DNA of 64,000 nt from Enoplolaimus lenunculus (GCA_030248215.1 JASANG010000916.1:124001-188000), one strand, 5' to 3'. Counted from the first letter of the stretch, positions 47,399-58,961 are shown. Numbers and translations are program-made. The notes: a model not told the origin generated them from the sequence alone.

Positions 47399-48042
47399 TT
47401 TACTTTTTCTAAGTGATTTAAATTATCATCTATAAATAGTTTTTGCCGTATGATGCGACTTGTTAACCTTGTAGATAATGCTAAATTTAACAATTAAGTA
47501 CAACTTAAACAAGTTAAATGAACTTTTATTATAGACCATAATTAATTTTCAACATTTTTTATTTTCGTATCATTTGGCTGTGGTGGCTTTTGTTCATTTT
47601 AGTTACCTATCAAACTTCAAGTCCCCCCCGAAAACAATTTTAGATGGCCACTTGAAAACTAAATGTCTTGCCCCATTTATATCGCTCCACTTCAAATTTA
47701 CATTTTCTTTACCCAGGGGAACAAGCGTTGTCAGAGCTAGCGGTGGACACTTGACCTTGGAAGCTATTTTCAAATCGTACTATACAAGCTAATTGGAATT
47801 GTTTTACAATACAATATGCACTGGTTGGAATGCAGAAATATGTTTAAGTTGCAAAAATTCAACGTTTTCTGCAAAATGTTGCGATTTTTAGTAAACATTT
47901 CAGTTATACAATTTCAAAATTATAAATTTTTAGTCCAAAATTACGGGTCCATAAACCAACAGAAACTCGATTAAAATAGTTGACACGAGCGAAATTTGTG
48001 AGCGTAAAACCGTTTGAATACCAGGAAGATGGTGGAAATTAT

Positions 48043-48202
48043 GGCCCATGTAAAGATCACGGGTGGAATGTTATTCTGCGGGATGGCAATAGAGTAAGGT
48101 TAAGCTTTAGACTATTTTTTGGTTTAGGTATAAGATCATTCTTACGCCGAGGCTCAGGAATATGCTCATACTACTCTAACGGCACTGTTATGTACATTGG
48201 CC
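48043..48202 (+). mobile_element. Family A MITE, copy 10
   Basis: Left end GGCCCATGTAAAGATCACGG, right end TGTACATTGGCC. Flanks GAAATTAT and CAAATTAT (7 of 8). Confidence 0.86.
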
Positions 48203-48324
48203 CAAATTATTTGCTTAAAAAATAACTGCCATGTATGAATATTATGTCATAAGTTTGCCTTTGTTTCAAAGCATACTTCTGCCCGTATCGCAATAGGTCT
48301 GCATTTCGATGCACGACGTTTGGT

Positions 48325-48478
48325 AGCCGCACCTTTGCAGCAAACCCGCCCCCTGAAAAGATTTGTCCCCCCACCCGTAAAAAATTTTCAACCTTGCTTG
48401 AAAGTCAACGAAAACCTTTCTATGCCTCTCCTTAAAAATTATTAGCCACCCTTATCAAGGTGAGTTGGCTACAGGCCT
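48325..48478 (+). mobile_element. Family G MITE, copy
   Basis: CAACCTTGCTTGAAAGTCAA and AAGGTGAGTTGGCTACAGGC. Confidence 0.75.
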
Positions 48479-48782
48479 GCTTCACAGTTCAAACATAACA
48501 GCATTCAATTGCAGTTAAAGTTGACTGTGGTAATTTGCAAGCATTGTACGAAAAAATAAAGCTTAATTACTTAGCTAAACTCAGTCTTGTTGGTAGCCAA
48601 ATATAAAATTTATACATGGAGCTCAAAAATTTTCCAGAGGAAAATCTGAGCTTCGTATGCTTCCCCGTTAGCTACAACTCCGTTCTAAAAATTATTCATC
48701 TTCTAAGTTCCAATATAAAGACACGTTTGCCAGCTGTCAAGCGGTATCGCAGGCATGGAAGTGAACAACTTGAACTCTCATT

Positions 48783-48824
48783 GTACATATATATGTATAT
48801 ATATTTATATATATATAATATCTA
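48783..48824 (+). repeat. Imperfect (AT)n microsatellite
   Basis: Short AT run with several interruptions. Confidence 0.8.
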
Positions 48825-48927
48825 AACAACGTGATACGTATAAGAATAAACACAAACTTCTACGCATTTGTTTGTCTCGAATATTAAGTTTCAAATTTCA
48901 CAAAAAGTTTTTGGCTTTAGGATACGC

Positions 48928-49341
48928 CGTGAAATAGGCACAGAGCACTCGAATGAGGTATTTGCCGGTGGTACAAGCGGATGTGAAAAATGCCGGGTTG
49001 CAGCAGGAGGTGATCGCAATTTGCCGGAGCCGGAAATGAGGCGATATTAGGTGATTAAAATAAATTTTAGTCCGCTAATTTTAGCAAATATCAGTAAGAT
49101 GTTGTTAATTGTTTTGGTTTGACACCTTATTTTTTATGATATCTCGGCAACTTTTTTTCGACCAAATTGTACCAAATGTTAAAGCTAAACGCACAAAACA
49201 AAGAAATTTTGTAAAATTGCTGCAAAATTTCACTACTGAAACTGCCGGAACCTCCGGCAGAATTTTTACTGCAGTTGAAGGTCGATTATTTGGCGGAGTA
49301 GACTTCCGGTTGTCCCCTGGTATTAAGCGATGTTGAAATCA
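48928..49341 (+). other. Coding-like patch of unknown status
   Basis: From 48928 a plus-strand frame follows an AG (TTGGCTTTAG|GATACG) and reads IRREIGTEHSNEVFAGGTSG then CEKCRVAAGG to a stop at 49050. A second frame ends near 49336 with EGRLFGGVDFRLSPGIKRC. Base composition is richer in GC than around. The minus strand also has an open Pro/Ser-rich reading. No homology is recognised; it may be lost exons or chance. Confidence 0.2.
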
Positions 49342-49497
49342 CAAATCCTTTGCTGTGTGAAATTCTCAAGATTCAACTTAAAGTTCACTACTTTTAGAGA
49401 TCCGATTCAAAGTTCAAGTGTAAAAATTTAGCAAATTTCAAATGATCATGGGACGGATAATTTTTGTCGTAGGACGCTGGATGCTTTCAAATCTTAA

Positions 49498-49703
49498 GCC
49501 CTATTCAAACGTGTAAGTTTTTGCCGCGACAACTTGCAGTTGCAAGTTGCACTTGCAAGTATGGTCCAAAATCTTGTTCGAAAAGTTGCAGATGCAAATA
49601 ATTCATTAAAAATCATAGCTAGGAATTTTGTTCACACGTGAGACTAACCATGCAAGTGAGCTGCAAGTTCTCGCAGCAAAAGCTTGCACGTGCGAATAGG
49701 GCG
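49498..49703 (+). mobile_element. Family O MITE with TTAA target site
   Basis: 206 bp between two TTAA tetranucleotides. Inverted ends GCCCTATTCAAACGTGTAAG and AGCTTGCACGTGCGAATAGG then GCG. The interior is a chain of TTGCAAGT/ACTTGCAA palindromes. The TTAA target fits piggyBac-type mobilisation (inference). Confidence 0.75.
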
Positions 49704-49866
49704 TTAACGTTTTTAAAGCATGTTTACAAAATAATTGAGCTCAGAGTGAAAAATTTTTTAAACTCGCGTCCTATGCTTTTTGTATTTTTATCTATTTGAC
49801 TACAAAACAGATTGTGAGCTTTAGATAAACAATTAGCATCGCAACATTTTCAGAATGGTAAAAGTT

Positions 49867-50051
49867 GGCCAATGTAAAGAACAGGGGCGGAACAGTGTTT
49901 TAACCATATTCCTAAACCTAAGCATAAGCGTAAGAATGATCATATTCCTAAGCCTAAACCTAAATAAAGCAAAAAAATTTAGTCTAAAGCTTAAGCTTAC
50001 TCTATTTTATTCCCACAGAGAAACGTTCCGCCTCTGATCTTTACATGGGCC
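49867..50051 (-). mobile_element. Family A MITE, copy 11
   Basis: Near-consensus ends (GGCCAATGTAAAGAACAGGG and TCTTTACATGGGCC). Flanks TAAAAGTT and GTAAAGTT are similar. Confidence 0.86.
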
Positions 50052-50122
50052 GTAAAGTTGGTATGGATGCAATACAGGATCCGCTAATGGCTGGCATGGC
50101 TCATCAGCACTTATAAATAAAA

Positions 50123-50341
50123 GGCCAATGTTACTTTGTAAGGGGCGTAACAGTAGATTAGGCGTATTACTAAGCCTAAGCCTAAGCGTTGCAAAAATGG
50201 GTTCCTAAAAATAAGCCTAAGCCTAAGCAAAAAAATGTAATCTAGAATCTAAACCTACTCTTTTATAGACCCACCAGAAACCGGGACGGCCTTTAATGTA
50301 AACTAGACCAAACGATGAAGCCCCTTAAAGTAACATGGGCC
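50123..50341 (-). mobile_element. Family A2 MITE (variant termini), copy 12
   Basis: Subfamily with ends GGCCAATGTTACTTTGTAAG and CTTAAAGTAACATGGGCC, so GTTACTTT replaces GTAAAGA. The interior keeps CCTAAGCC units. The right side shows two end-like segments in a row (to 50309 and to 50341). Confidence 0.78.
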
Positions 50342-50366
50342 AATAAAATAACCGCTATGCTAGAAT

Positions 50367-50576
50367 AGCGACCCGAATAAAGAGGGATAGAGGAGTCCGT
50401 ATTTTGAGTCTCACTCAATAGGAGGCAGTATCTGTTGCTTAAGTCCGTTACTGGATAGAGTTCGTAAGTCTTGAAAAGAAACCATTAAAGAGACCAACGC
50501 TAAGAGTAGCCTAGCCTTTTCAAATAAGTACCAGACTATGAAAATCAGGCTCGCTCTTGATCGAGTCACTAAACAA
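50367..50576 (+). mobile_element. Family C, diverged partial copy
   Basis: Left end AGCGACCCGAATAAAGAGGG, then GAGTCCGTATTTTGAGTC. The right side fades. Confidence 0.6.
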
Positions 50577-50954
50577 AAAAATTTTCGTAACAAACAGTAT
50601 AAATTCCAAGCCATACAACTTGCAAATTCCTAAAACTGCATTTGACTTCTACGACTCTTTCTATTAAATTCCTAACTATGCTCCTCCTGATAACTCCGGG
50701 TAATATTTCAAGTGTCCCAGTTTAAATTTGCACCGTTTAACAATATTTGAACTTGACTGCGGTCATATAATTATTTTCAGAAGGAAATGTGCAAATCTGC
50801 TGAATAAGTTGATGCAGTTATTGGTGCCAATTTGTTAAAGTGACACAGTTCAAATAATAAGTCAATGGTGAAAAATAATCTTTTAATTTTTTATAATAGG
50901 TTATCTTATTCAAATTTCGCTGGACAGCATTCTCAAACTGTAACACTTAAAAAT

Positions 50955-50964
50955 ATCATATATA

Positions 50965-51046
<82 letters not shown>

Positions 51047-51065
51047 GCACATATATATGTATATA
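50955..51065 (+). repeat. (AT)n microsatellite
   Basis: AT run of about 110 bp that directly abuts the end of a family C element. Confidence 0.95.
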
Positions 51066-51067
51066 TG

Positions 51068-51445
51068 TAGTGACCCGTATAAGAGAGGGGACTGACAATT
51101 ATTTGGCCTCTCCAGAGGGTACCATCCTGTTATTCGGTTGCGGAGTGTTATTTATTTTTAATTCACACTCCGCCACCCTTCGTTATTGATGTAAATCCGG
51201 TACTACAACTATCCGTTGAATTAAACGTTTATTTGTCTTGTGTCAATAGCTTGAGTGATAATGCAAGGTTATACTTTTAGGAATGTACTTTCAGAACATA
51301 GGCTCGCTTTAAAGTTTTGAACTTAACTTTATTTGGTCCTGGACTCATTTATGCGCCACAATTAGGGATAATTGACATTTACGGACTCTGATTTGGGTTT
51401 AGGGACTCTATCTGCTTACGGACTATTTGTGAGATTAGGCCGACT
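51068..51445 (-). mobile_element. Family C, minus-strand copy
   Basis: End TAGTGACCCGTATAAGAG abuts an (AT)n run; interior ATTCGGTTGCGGAGTGTTAT and CTTGTGTCAATAGC. The other end fades near GGACTATTTGTGAGA. Confidence 0.78.
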
Positions 51446-51684
51446 TTGCACACAGGGAATGCAGGAGTAATCCTTGCGTTTTCTAGAAATTGCTGATCAT
51501 TTTTGATCTCAACATGACCGGAAACCAACAAATTTCAAAAGGGATACGCATGCAATTTCAATTGACTTACAAATGGAAATAAAACTTTTTCTCGGAACAG
51601 CTGGGACTTTTCTGGTTTATCTCTGGCTGTGGCTCGCGTATATTGCATAGCAATTTAACATCAACATTAGTACGTAAAACCAAC

Positions 51685-51851
51685 AGTGGATGACACATCA
51701 TTCAGAGTATGCAACTTGGTAGATTCTGCATAAAATAGAATGTACCCTTCACGCGTTGCGTTTTTACTCTACCCCCTTTATTTAGATGGGGTTACAACCT
51801 GTGCAAACCATGACACTTTATATATCCGACATCAAAAATCACTCTTGGTAA
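51685..51851 (+). mobile_element. Family J, partial copy in tandem
   Basis: GTGGATGACACATCATTCAG, AATGTACCCTTCACGCGTTG. It abuts the next copy. Confidence 0.65.
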
Positions 51852-52233
51852 CACTAAGAGTGGATGATCACTCTTTATAACACGAGTGTGCAACTGGGTA
51901 CACTCTGTGTATTAAACAATGTACCAGCGGTACACTCTGTGTATTAAAGAATGTACCAGCACGCGTTGCATTTTTGTTCGACCCCCCCTCAATCAGGGGC
52001 GGGTGGGGGGTTAAGCAAGAGATTAACAGTATGCTTCATTACACCTGCCCCCCTTAAACAAGGGGGGGTTACAATTTCCTCCTTTACTACGATATAAAAC
52101 TGCATAAAGACCCCCCTAAACAAGGGGGGCAGGCCAAAAACGCAACGCGTGCCGGGTACATTCTTTAATACACAGAATTTACCCAGTTGCACACTCTTGT
52201 TATAAAGAGTGATCATCCTTTCTTGGTAACACT
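51852..52233 (+). mobile_element. Family J, whole copy
   Basis: Ends GTAACACTAAGAGTGGATGA and CATCCTTTCTTGGTAACACT, arms with ATAACACGAGTGTGCAACTG and GTTGCACACTCTTGTTATAA. One short block (GCGGTACACTCTGTGTATTA) is duplicated inside the left arm. Confidence 0.8.
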
Positions 52234-52817
52234 GACCAAAGAATTCAAATATAAAAATTATACTTTTTAAAACTATGCCACTATCGTTTTCAGTAATTAA
52301 CATTTAATTAAACTTTCACCGCAAACCTCGCTATAAAACTTAATTTCGACCCTCAGGCAATACAATTAATATTTCTCACGGGCATAAAACATTACAAAAT
52401 ACTTTTCGGGTCAAGGATATTTTTCATCACCCCCCAAAGTGAAATTTGAAAATCTTTCGTTCTTTAACAATATTAATCAAAATGAAAATTTAAACATCAT
52501 TCAAAATATTTTGCCGACAAACTTGGCTGGGGCATAAAGGTAGTTTGTGCCTAACAAAACAAAAATCATTCCTCTTGCAGCGGCAAGACTCTTCCAAGAA
52601 GTTTTAATACTAAAATTACGTCTAGAAGCTTCTGGTTCGTTTCGCTTGCGAAATTTCAGTCTTAGTTTTAGGCGCACGGTATATGCTAATCAAGCAATCA
52701 ACTAACGTTTTCGAAGACACACAAAACTAAAATATTTTATTAGAACACTTCAATTTTAAAATTGTAATTCGCCAATTCCTCCAAATTCAACACATACTGT
52801 TAACTCTGGTTGTTTAC

Positions 52818-53023
52818 ACTGCAAAAAATGGTGAGTCAAATTGACTCTCCGAAATAGGCTCTACGGCACTACACGAACTGAGCCAAATTCGACTCCAATA
52901 GAATCAAATTTGACTCGCTAAATCGCACGTTTGACTCTGGCGGAATCAGATTTTGACTCAGTTTGTGTAGTCCTGTAGAGCCTATTTCGGAGGGAGTCAA
53001 TTTGACTCACCATTTTTGCAGTC
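52818..53023 (+). mobile_element. Family E foldback MITE, copy 3
   Basis: Termini CACTGCAAAAAATGGTGAG and CACCATTTTTGCAGT, with GAGTC-rich arms. Confidence 0.88.
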
Positions 53024-53039
53024 TACACTCATCCCAAGG

Positions 53040-53186
53040 GCACATCCAGTGGTGGATGAGGAGATGCATCCCCTCCCACCGGCTGCCAAGTGTAAATTTT
53101 TTTCACGATTAAAATCAAACTACATGTGCCAAAACATATCATTTTTCACTTGTGCATCCCCTACGAGGAATTTCTGGATCCGACAT
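53040..53186 (+). mobile_element. Family F-like MITE, copy
   Basis: Left CAGTGGTGGATGAGGAGATG, right GAATTTCTGGATCCGAC. The short open frame over it is not a gene. Confidence 0.5.
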
Positions 53187-53659
53187 AGGCTCATCTTGCT
53201 TGAAAATCCTAACTCTAACCACGCACCTGGAATAGCTGAAAGAGTCAACAACTATTGACCAAAGAATGAGCACTGTTTGAAATTTACAGCCGGCTATTCT
53301 GAATCAACTAAGAAATATTTCTAAATTTATACTAAACAGTACACTTTTACTTATACTTTAAAATCTAAAATTGTATACACTATAATGCAAGGTATACATA
53401 GATAAACTCAAAGGTCACCGGTATCATTGCACTGTACTGATGCATCTTAATTATTAAAGTATCGATTGTAAATGAACTCGCTATGGGGGGGGGTTACATA
53501 CTGCGAGGGTAGGGCAAAACGTTGTGGTTTTACAGGTCAGGTTGAAAATTAACGCAAAATCATTTGATTCGGCTTTTTTGCTGAACAATTAGTCGAAACC
53601 AACTCTAACAGAAATTAAATAATCAAAAGCATAAGTATTCGCTTACGCCCTAAGTCCAA

Positions 53660-53762
53660 CTAATATGGGGTGAAGTAAAAAAATAACAGTCCGTAATCGA
53701 ATAAACTAGGGGTACCTTCTGGACAAACAAAATATAAGTATTAATCTTGTAGTTCACATGAC
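53660..53762 (+). mobile_element. Family C fragment
   Basis: AACAGTCCGTAATCGAATAA block and eroded right end only. Confidence 0.6.
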
Positions 53763-54021
53763 ACAAGTGTTAATTAATTTGAAAGAAAAAGTACAACTTA
53801 ATAGTTTACCTCAATACACTTTTTAGTCCATTTGAAGAAAAATATACAAACAAGTCTTGTTGCCGCATATTCGTTGACAGTTTCGTGTTGCAACATTTCC
53901 TGAAAAAAAAACAAATATACTTACGTCGCTAAAGTCACATAAAATAAGATATTCACAACTGTGTGTCTTCAAAAAATTTGAATTAAAAACAATTTTTTTC
54001 GGTTTGGCAATAAAAAAGCTG

Positions 54022-54165
54022 GGCCAATGTAAAGAACAACGACGGAACAGTATTATAAGCATATTGAAAAGGACTAAACCAAGCAAAAATATTAGTCTAA
54101 AGCTTAAGCTTACTGTTTTCTAGTCCATACAGAAAAACGATCCGCCCCTGTTGTTTACATCGGGT
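54022..54165 (-). mobile_element. Family A MITE, copy 13
   Basis: Perfect 8-bp target duplication AAAAGCTG. This is the shortest copy and has lost nearly all hexamers, so the hexamer array is not needed for mobility or recognition as a copy. Confidence 0.88.
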
Positions 54166-54309
54166 AAAAGCTGTAACATTTTTTACATCATTGGCAATTA
54201 TTTGATAGTTAAAGATAGTCAGTTGTGATGAACACGCTAATGTTTCATTTTTCGCTTCCGAACTCTTTCATAATCTTAAAAAATTGAAATATTTGCAAAA
54301 CTCTCGTGT

Positions 54310-54450
54310 AGGGTTGCGTTATACTCGCCGCTGCGCGCTGACGTGCGACACGGCAAAATTGCTGCACGCTGCCGCACACCGCTGCACGCCGCCGCCATCA
54401 GGGTGACGTGCAGCGGCGACCGGCGCAGTAAAGTATAGCACAACCCTTCA
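54310..54450 (+). mobile_element. Family K-like foldback with different arms
   Basis: Ends AGGGTTGCGTTATACTCG and AAGTATAGCACAACCCT match the family, but the arms are GCTGCACGC/GCGTGCAGC units rather than GTCACCG. Confidence 0.72.
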
Positions 54451-54599
54451 ACTTAAAGCAGTAAATTATTTTTTCCACATCGAAAATTCTTGATTCACAA
54501 ACGATACAAACGTAACCGAACAATAACGAAATGATGATGGTATTAGCTGAAAATTATTAAATACTGCGCGGTAGGCTAACGCTCAAGCTTTGAACGCGG

Positions 54600-54800
54600 T
54601 ATAACGAACGACAGATCGACACCCGATAACTTGTCGCCCGATGACTAGTAATCCAAAATTACATCGACTCGACAATTTGACGTCCATCGTTATACTTAGG
54701 CTTTAGGGTTAGGATTACGCTTAAGATGATTATACTTAGATTTATTAATAGGTTTTAGGACACTGTTTGGCGACAAGTTGTCCGGTTAACGAATTGTCGT
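54600..54800 (+). mobile_element. Family N element with TTAGG-like centre
   Basis: ACGACAGATCGACACCCGAT and GACTCGACAATTTGACGTCC on the left, GCGACAAGTTGTCCGGTTAA and CGAATTGTCGTAG on the right. Centre: ACTTAGGCTTTAGGGTTAGG. Confidence 0.68.
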
Positions 54801-54855
54801 AGATTGATTAAACAGACAGTACCATGAGTAAATTTTAATAAAATTTGAAGAAATG

Positions 54856-55238
54856 ACTGATATTGGTCCTCTCCAGAGGGTACCCCCCTGTTATTCGGTT
54901 ACGGTCTGTGATTTATTTTTAGCCCATGGTCTGCCACCCTTCGTTACTGATATAATATATCCGGTACGCAACTATCCGCTGACTGAAACGTTTATTTGTC
55001 TTGTGTCAACAACTGGAGAGATAATGCAAGGTTATACTTAGGAATGTACTTTCAAGATTTAACGGTTTAAAGAGTCGTTTATGCGCTTACAATTAGGAAT
55101 AATAAACATTTATGGACTCCAATTAGGGTTTAGGGACACTATCCGCTTACGGACTCTTATTAAGAATACCGAGTCCTTTTGATTGCGACTCAAACGGGGG
55201 ACCCCATCTAATTAGCCCCCCTCTTATTCGGGTCACTA
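54856..55238 (-). mobile_element. Family C, minus-strand copy
   Basis: Ends at CTCTTATTCGGGTCACTA on the plus strand. The other terminus is missing: it starts inside, at GGTCCTCTCCAGAGGGTACC. Confidence 0.8.
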
Positions 55239-55429
55239 CAGTATATAGCTTGCTGATTTTTTATATGTGCTTATTTGGTATTAATAATATACGACTCAAA
55301 GAGTAATCTTACAATCTCAAGCGTCAAGCTTTACCACATTCGATCAAATTAACGCTAATGTGCAGGGAAAGTGAACAAAATACATCCTTTGTTCTACTAC
55401 CAATCGTCGGTGGCTACAGCTATTTAGAC

Positions 55430-55700
55430 AAAAAAGCTACGCCGAGACGGCTGTGCTGTTGTCTTACTGTCCCGCGCATCGCCGCTCGCCGTCGCACGTC
55501 ATGAAACTAATTTTCAACGCCTCGAAACGCCGTGCGGACTTCATATTTATTTGGCTGACGCTCAGCAAGAACACCGCAATGGTGTTTGATTGTTGTCTTT
55601 TGTATAACAGGCACACGACTATGTACCTTACACCTTTAGTCTCGTCGTCTCTATACCGTGCACTATGCGAGTCCGTAGTCCGTGGAGTCCTCAGCCAACA
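55430..55700. other. GC-richer patch, open on both strands
   Basis: CpG-containing stretch (CGCATCGCCGCTCGCCGTCG) distinct from the AT-rich flanks. Both strands have open frames of 80-110 codons, neither with a recognised domain nor clear splice sites. Could be an old transposon or host exon fragment. Confidence 0.25.
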
Positions 55701-55820
55701 CTGAAAAAATTGTGGCCCGCCTGCAAAATTTTCAATCTTGCTTAAAGTGAATGTGAAAACCTCTGTGTGTTCCTCCGGAAAAATTTTAGGTTCCAACAGC
55801 AAGGAGAGTTGGTTACGGGC
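55690..55820 (+). mobile_element. Family G MITE, copy
   Basis: TTTTCAATCTTGCTTAAAGT and AAGGAGAGTTGGTTACGGGC. It adjoins the GC-richer patch at 55.43-55.70 kb. Confidence 0.65.
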
Positions 55821-56012
55821 ATATATGACTCTATGATTTTCGCAAAAAAACTGCTTTGCTGTTGTGGTTTACAGACCGACGCAGTGCCCAAAAAGGGTAT
55901 CAATTATAAACTTTAAATATTAATATGAAATGTGTGATTTTAGATTCGTCATTGTTTCTCGTGGTTTTCGTCCATAGTTTTAAGTTTTCAGGTTTGAAAT
56001 GGTCAAAGTTTT

Positions 56013-56230
56013 GGTCCATGTATAGATTATTGGCGGAACGCCTTTCTGTGGGCTAGAAAAGAGTAAGCTTAAGCTTTAGACTAATTTTTTGCTTGGCTTA
56101 GGCTTAGGAATACGGAGCTGGTTTGGCTTAGGCTTAGGAATTCGCTCATTCTTACGCTTAGGCTTAGACTTAAGCTTAGGCTTAGGAATATGCTTATAAT
56201 ACTGTTCCGCCCGTGTTCTTTGCATTGGCC
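56013..56230 (+). mobile_element. Family A MITE, copy 14
   Basis: Ends GGTCCATGTATAGAT and CTTTGCATTGGCC. Three blocks of paired TTAGGC hexamers are separated by spacers. The target duplication is eroded. Confidence 0.82.
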
Positions 56231-56599
56231 AAATTTTTCACTGCAGCACAACATGTTTTTAAGATTGCAATGGATTGCATCGGCGGTCCAGCTACTTGCT
56301 AAACAATCGTCAGGCAGAACGCGTCTCTTTATAAGCTGACATTTTATTTCGTTTGCTAAATACCTTTATAACGCTTTTAAAATTAAAATTGTTTCAACTA
56401 AATAACTCGAAAAACGTACTGTTAATACGTCACTCATTCAAAAACTATTCTGCCACTTCTTCTGCAAACACCCACAATTTTAGACTGAAAAATTTGTTGT
56501 GTTTGCTTCGAGAATGGTAAAAATTTCAAAGAGAATAGTGTCAACCAGTTCCGCTGGAAAAGAATACCTTGTCTGAAATCTATACAGCGTAGGAATCAC

Positions 56600-56755
56600 G
56601 GCGCATGTATAGAACAGGGCCTTAACAGTAGTATAAGCATATTCCAAAGCCTAAGCCTAAGCCTAAGCCTAAGCCAAAAAAATTAGTCTGAAGCTTAAAT
56701 TGATTCTGTTGCAGCACCTATGGAAAACAATCCGGCTCTGATCTATACATGGGCC
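56600..56755 (-). mobile_element. Family A MITE, copy 15
   Basis: Ends GGCGCATGTATAGAACAGGG and ATCTATACATGGGCC. Five consecutive TTAGGC-type units on the minus strand. No clear target duplication. Confidence 0.8.
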
Positions 56756-56837
56756 GTACACGTAGCATCTAGCGCTGACAGGTGTGTTAAGATAAACAAA
56801 TACTTACCCTTGCGAACACTTAATGAAATTTTTACTG

Positions 56838-57000
56838 TATGCTATATATATTTGCTAATTTTCTGAGGGTGAAAAGTAGTAAACTAGGAACCGTACCATC
56901 TTTATCCACAAAAAATTTTCTGACGGAAGATGCGTACGTTACCGCAGCTCCCAATATGGCTCCGCTACTTCACTTAGCTACTCCACTGACTGAGAACCAA
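56838..57000 (-). mobile_element. Family F MITE, partial copy
   Basis: ACAAAAAATTTTCTGACGGA then TATGGCTCCGCTACTTCACT. Only one terminus is clear. Confidence 0.55.
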
Positions 57001-57770
57001 ATGCGTAGCTGGAGGGGGAAGGAATTTGAGGTGTCAAACTCCCTTTAGGATTTTTGGCCAGGGGTTTTAAACGCGATATCTGTTCGAAACACAAGAAACC
57101 CCCTCGAAAATTTTACAGAATGTAAGCTTCTGTTCAAAAATCCTGGCTACGCCCATACTGGGAACTTAGGTGAGCCTACTGTATCAGCTGTTAAAATTAA
57201 AAATTTTGCATGGCGGGTGGACCAAGGAAAACTTGTAGGTCGCGATAGTCTTAGCCCAAATTAAACGCACTGGTTTATCAGAACATTATTTATTAAACAA
57301 TTTGGCAATTCTTGCTAATTTTTACTGGTTTTTGTTCAGGATTGGCCCCATCAGCCGCATTACTGTGAACTATTCCAGGTACAGCTCGTCTAATCAGTTT
57401 AGACCAATCATTCTTAAAGTAACTCTATTTATAAACGGCATTCAAACGCAAACTGTCCGAAGTAAATATTTCAACGGCTATAAACTGGCGGATTTGTTGC
57501 AAATAATGGCCCAAATATATTATGGCACACGTCTGGTTAAAATTTTATTTATTCTTTCTTTCACTCGCTTCACTTTTAGGTAAAACAAGATACGAGCAGT
57601 TTTAGGTTGAAATTAGATTATAAGCGTAAAACTATGCTTGTATGTTGAGTGTTTTTTGTTCGGAATACAAAAATGTTTTAAACGTTTAAAAAACGTATAC
57701 CAGCTTATAAAACTGAGTATCGAAATATATTTGTGTTGCGTTTCTATAAAATGATATAAGCATTTGCTGA

Positions 57771-58253
57771 AAGCACTATTCAAACGTGTAAGTTTTTGCA
57801 ACGAGAACTCGCAACTGCGACCGACATGGAATACTTTTAGCTGCAAGTATTTGCAAGAGGACACTATTTTCATTGCGAATCTTGTCATGCGATTGTAGGA
57901 ATAATTTTCAGGCAACTTCATTACATATCAAACAGATAGCTGTGAATGTTTTGATGAAGTATACTTGTCAGGAATAATTTGCAGCTGCAAGTTCTCCGAA
58001 TTTGCTCATTTCATGACTTGAACAAACTTTCATAACCGATAACTGCTTAAAATGAAAAATGCGAATATCAAAATATAAGCGCAAGAAATTTGAGATTTGC
58101 AACTGCATTCATACATGCGAATTAAATTTAATGGCACGAATTCCAGTTAATTATTTGCAGTTGCAAGAATTTCAAAGCTGCTTTGTGACCACACTTGCTC
58201 ATCCAAATTGCACGTGCAAGTTTTGTTGCAAAAAATTGCACACTAAATTGGGC
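57771..58253 (+). mobile_element. Family O-like, larger copy
   Basis: Left AGCACTATTCAAACGTGTAA, interior GCAGCTGCAAGTTCTC and TTTGCAGTTGCAAG, right CACGTGCAAGTTTTGTTGC. Ends at GGGC before TTAA; left TTAA not kept. Confidence 0.55.
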
Positions 58254-58608
58254 TTAAGCCTAAGTTGACGCCTTTTTTGTTTAGGACCTGTTCTCAACGG
58301 TGGTGGTAAGAGGGGCGACGGGGCGCGCTCTTCCACTGGTCCGAGTCGACCCAAAATTATTTCAGCATAGTTTGTAATATTAAATTCGTTTATTTTTCTG
58401 AAAAAATGTTAAAAAAAATTTGAACTTCGCGCAAATTCACTAAGCACACTTTTTGACAATTACCAGTTTGTTAAATTTTGTGGTTTTGGTGCAGATTTTT
58501 GTCAACTCACAGATTTGACAGTCGTCTTATTGAGGATCAAGAATGGTTTATCTAGCAGTAATACCAAACATCATTTTAAAATACTCTCGTTTTTAATATG
58601 GCATTTAT

Positions 58609-58794
58609 GGTCAATGTTACTTTTTGACCCGTAACAGTAGATTAAGCGTTTTCCTAAGCCTAAGCCTAAGCCTAAGCGTTATTCCTAAGCCTAAGCCTAA
58701 ACATAAGCCTAAGCAAAAAATGTTGTGCGGAATATAAGCCTACTCTTTTACAGACCCGCCAGAAACTGGGACGGCCCTAAAAGTAACATGGACC
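58609..58794 (-). mobile_element. Family A2 MITE (variant termini), copy 16
   Basis: Perfect 8-bp target duplication GCATTTAT. Same GTTACTTT-type ends as the copy at 50123. Two blocks of CCTAAG units. Confidence 0.88.
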
Positions 58795-58961
58795 GCATTT
58801 ATTAACAAATCGTTAACTATGATTCAATAATACAATAATATATAGAAAATAGTAAGCAGTTTATATCTTAACTATAATAACCGAATACAATTCTAATTTT
58901 AATCAAATTTTTCCAAGAAATAACACGCTGTTTAGAACGTGGCTCACGTCTGAAATTATTT

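Noticed and set aside
57302-57583. Plus-strand 93-codon frame after a good-looking acceptor
   Set aside because: AT-rich, no donor in frame, no recognised domain; likely chance.
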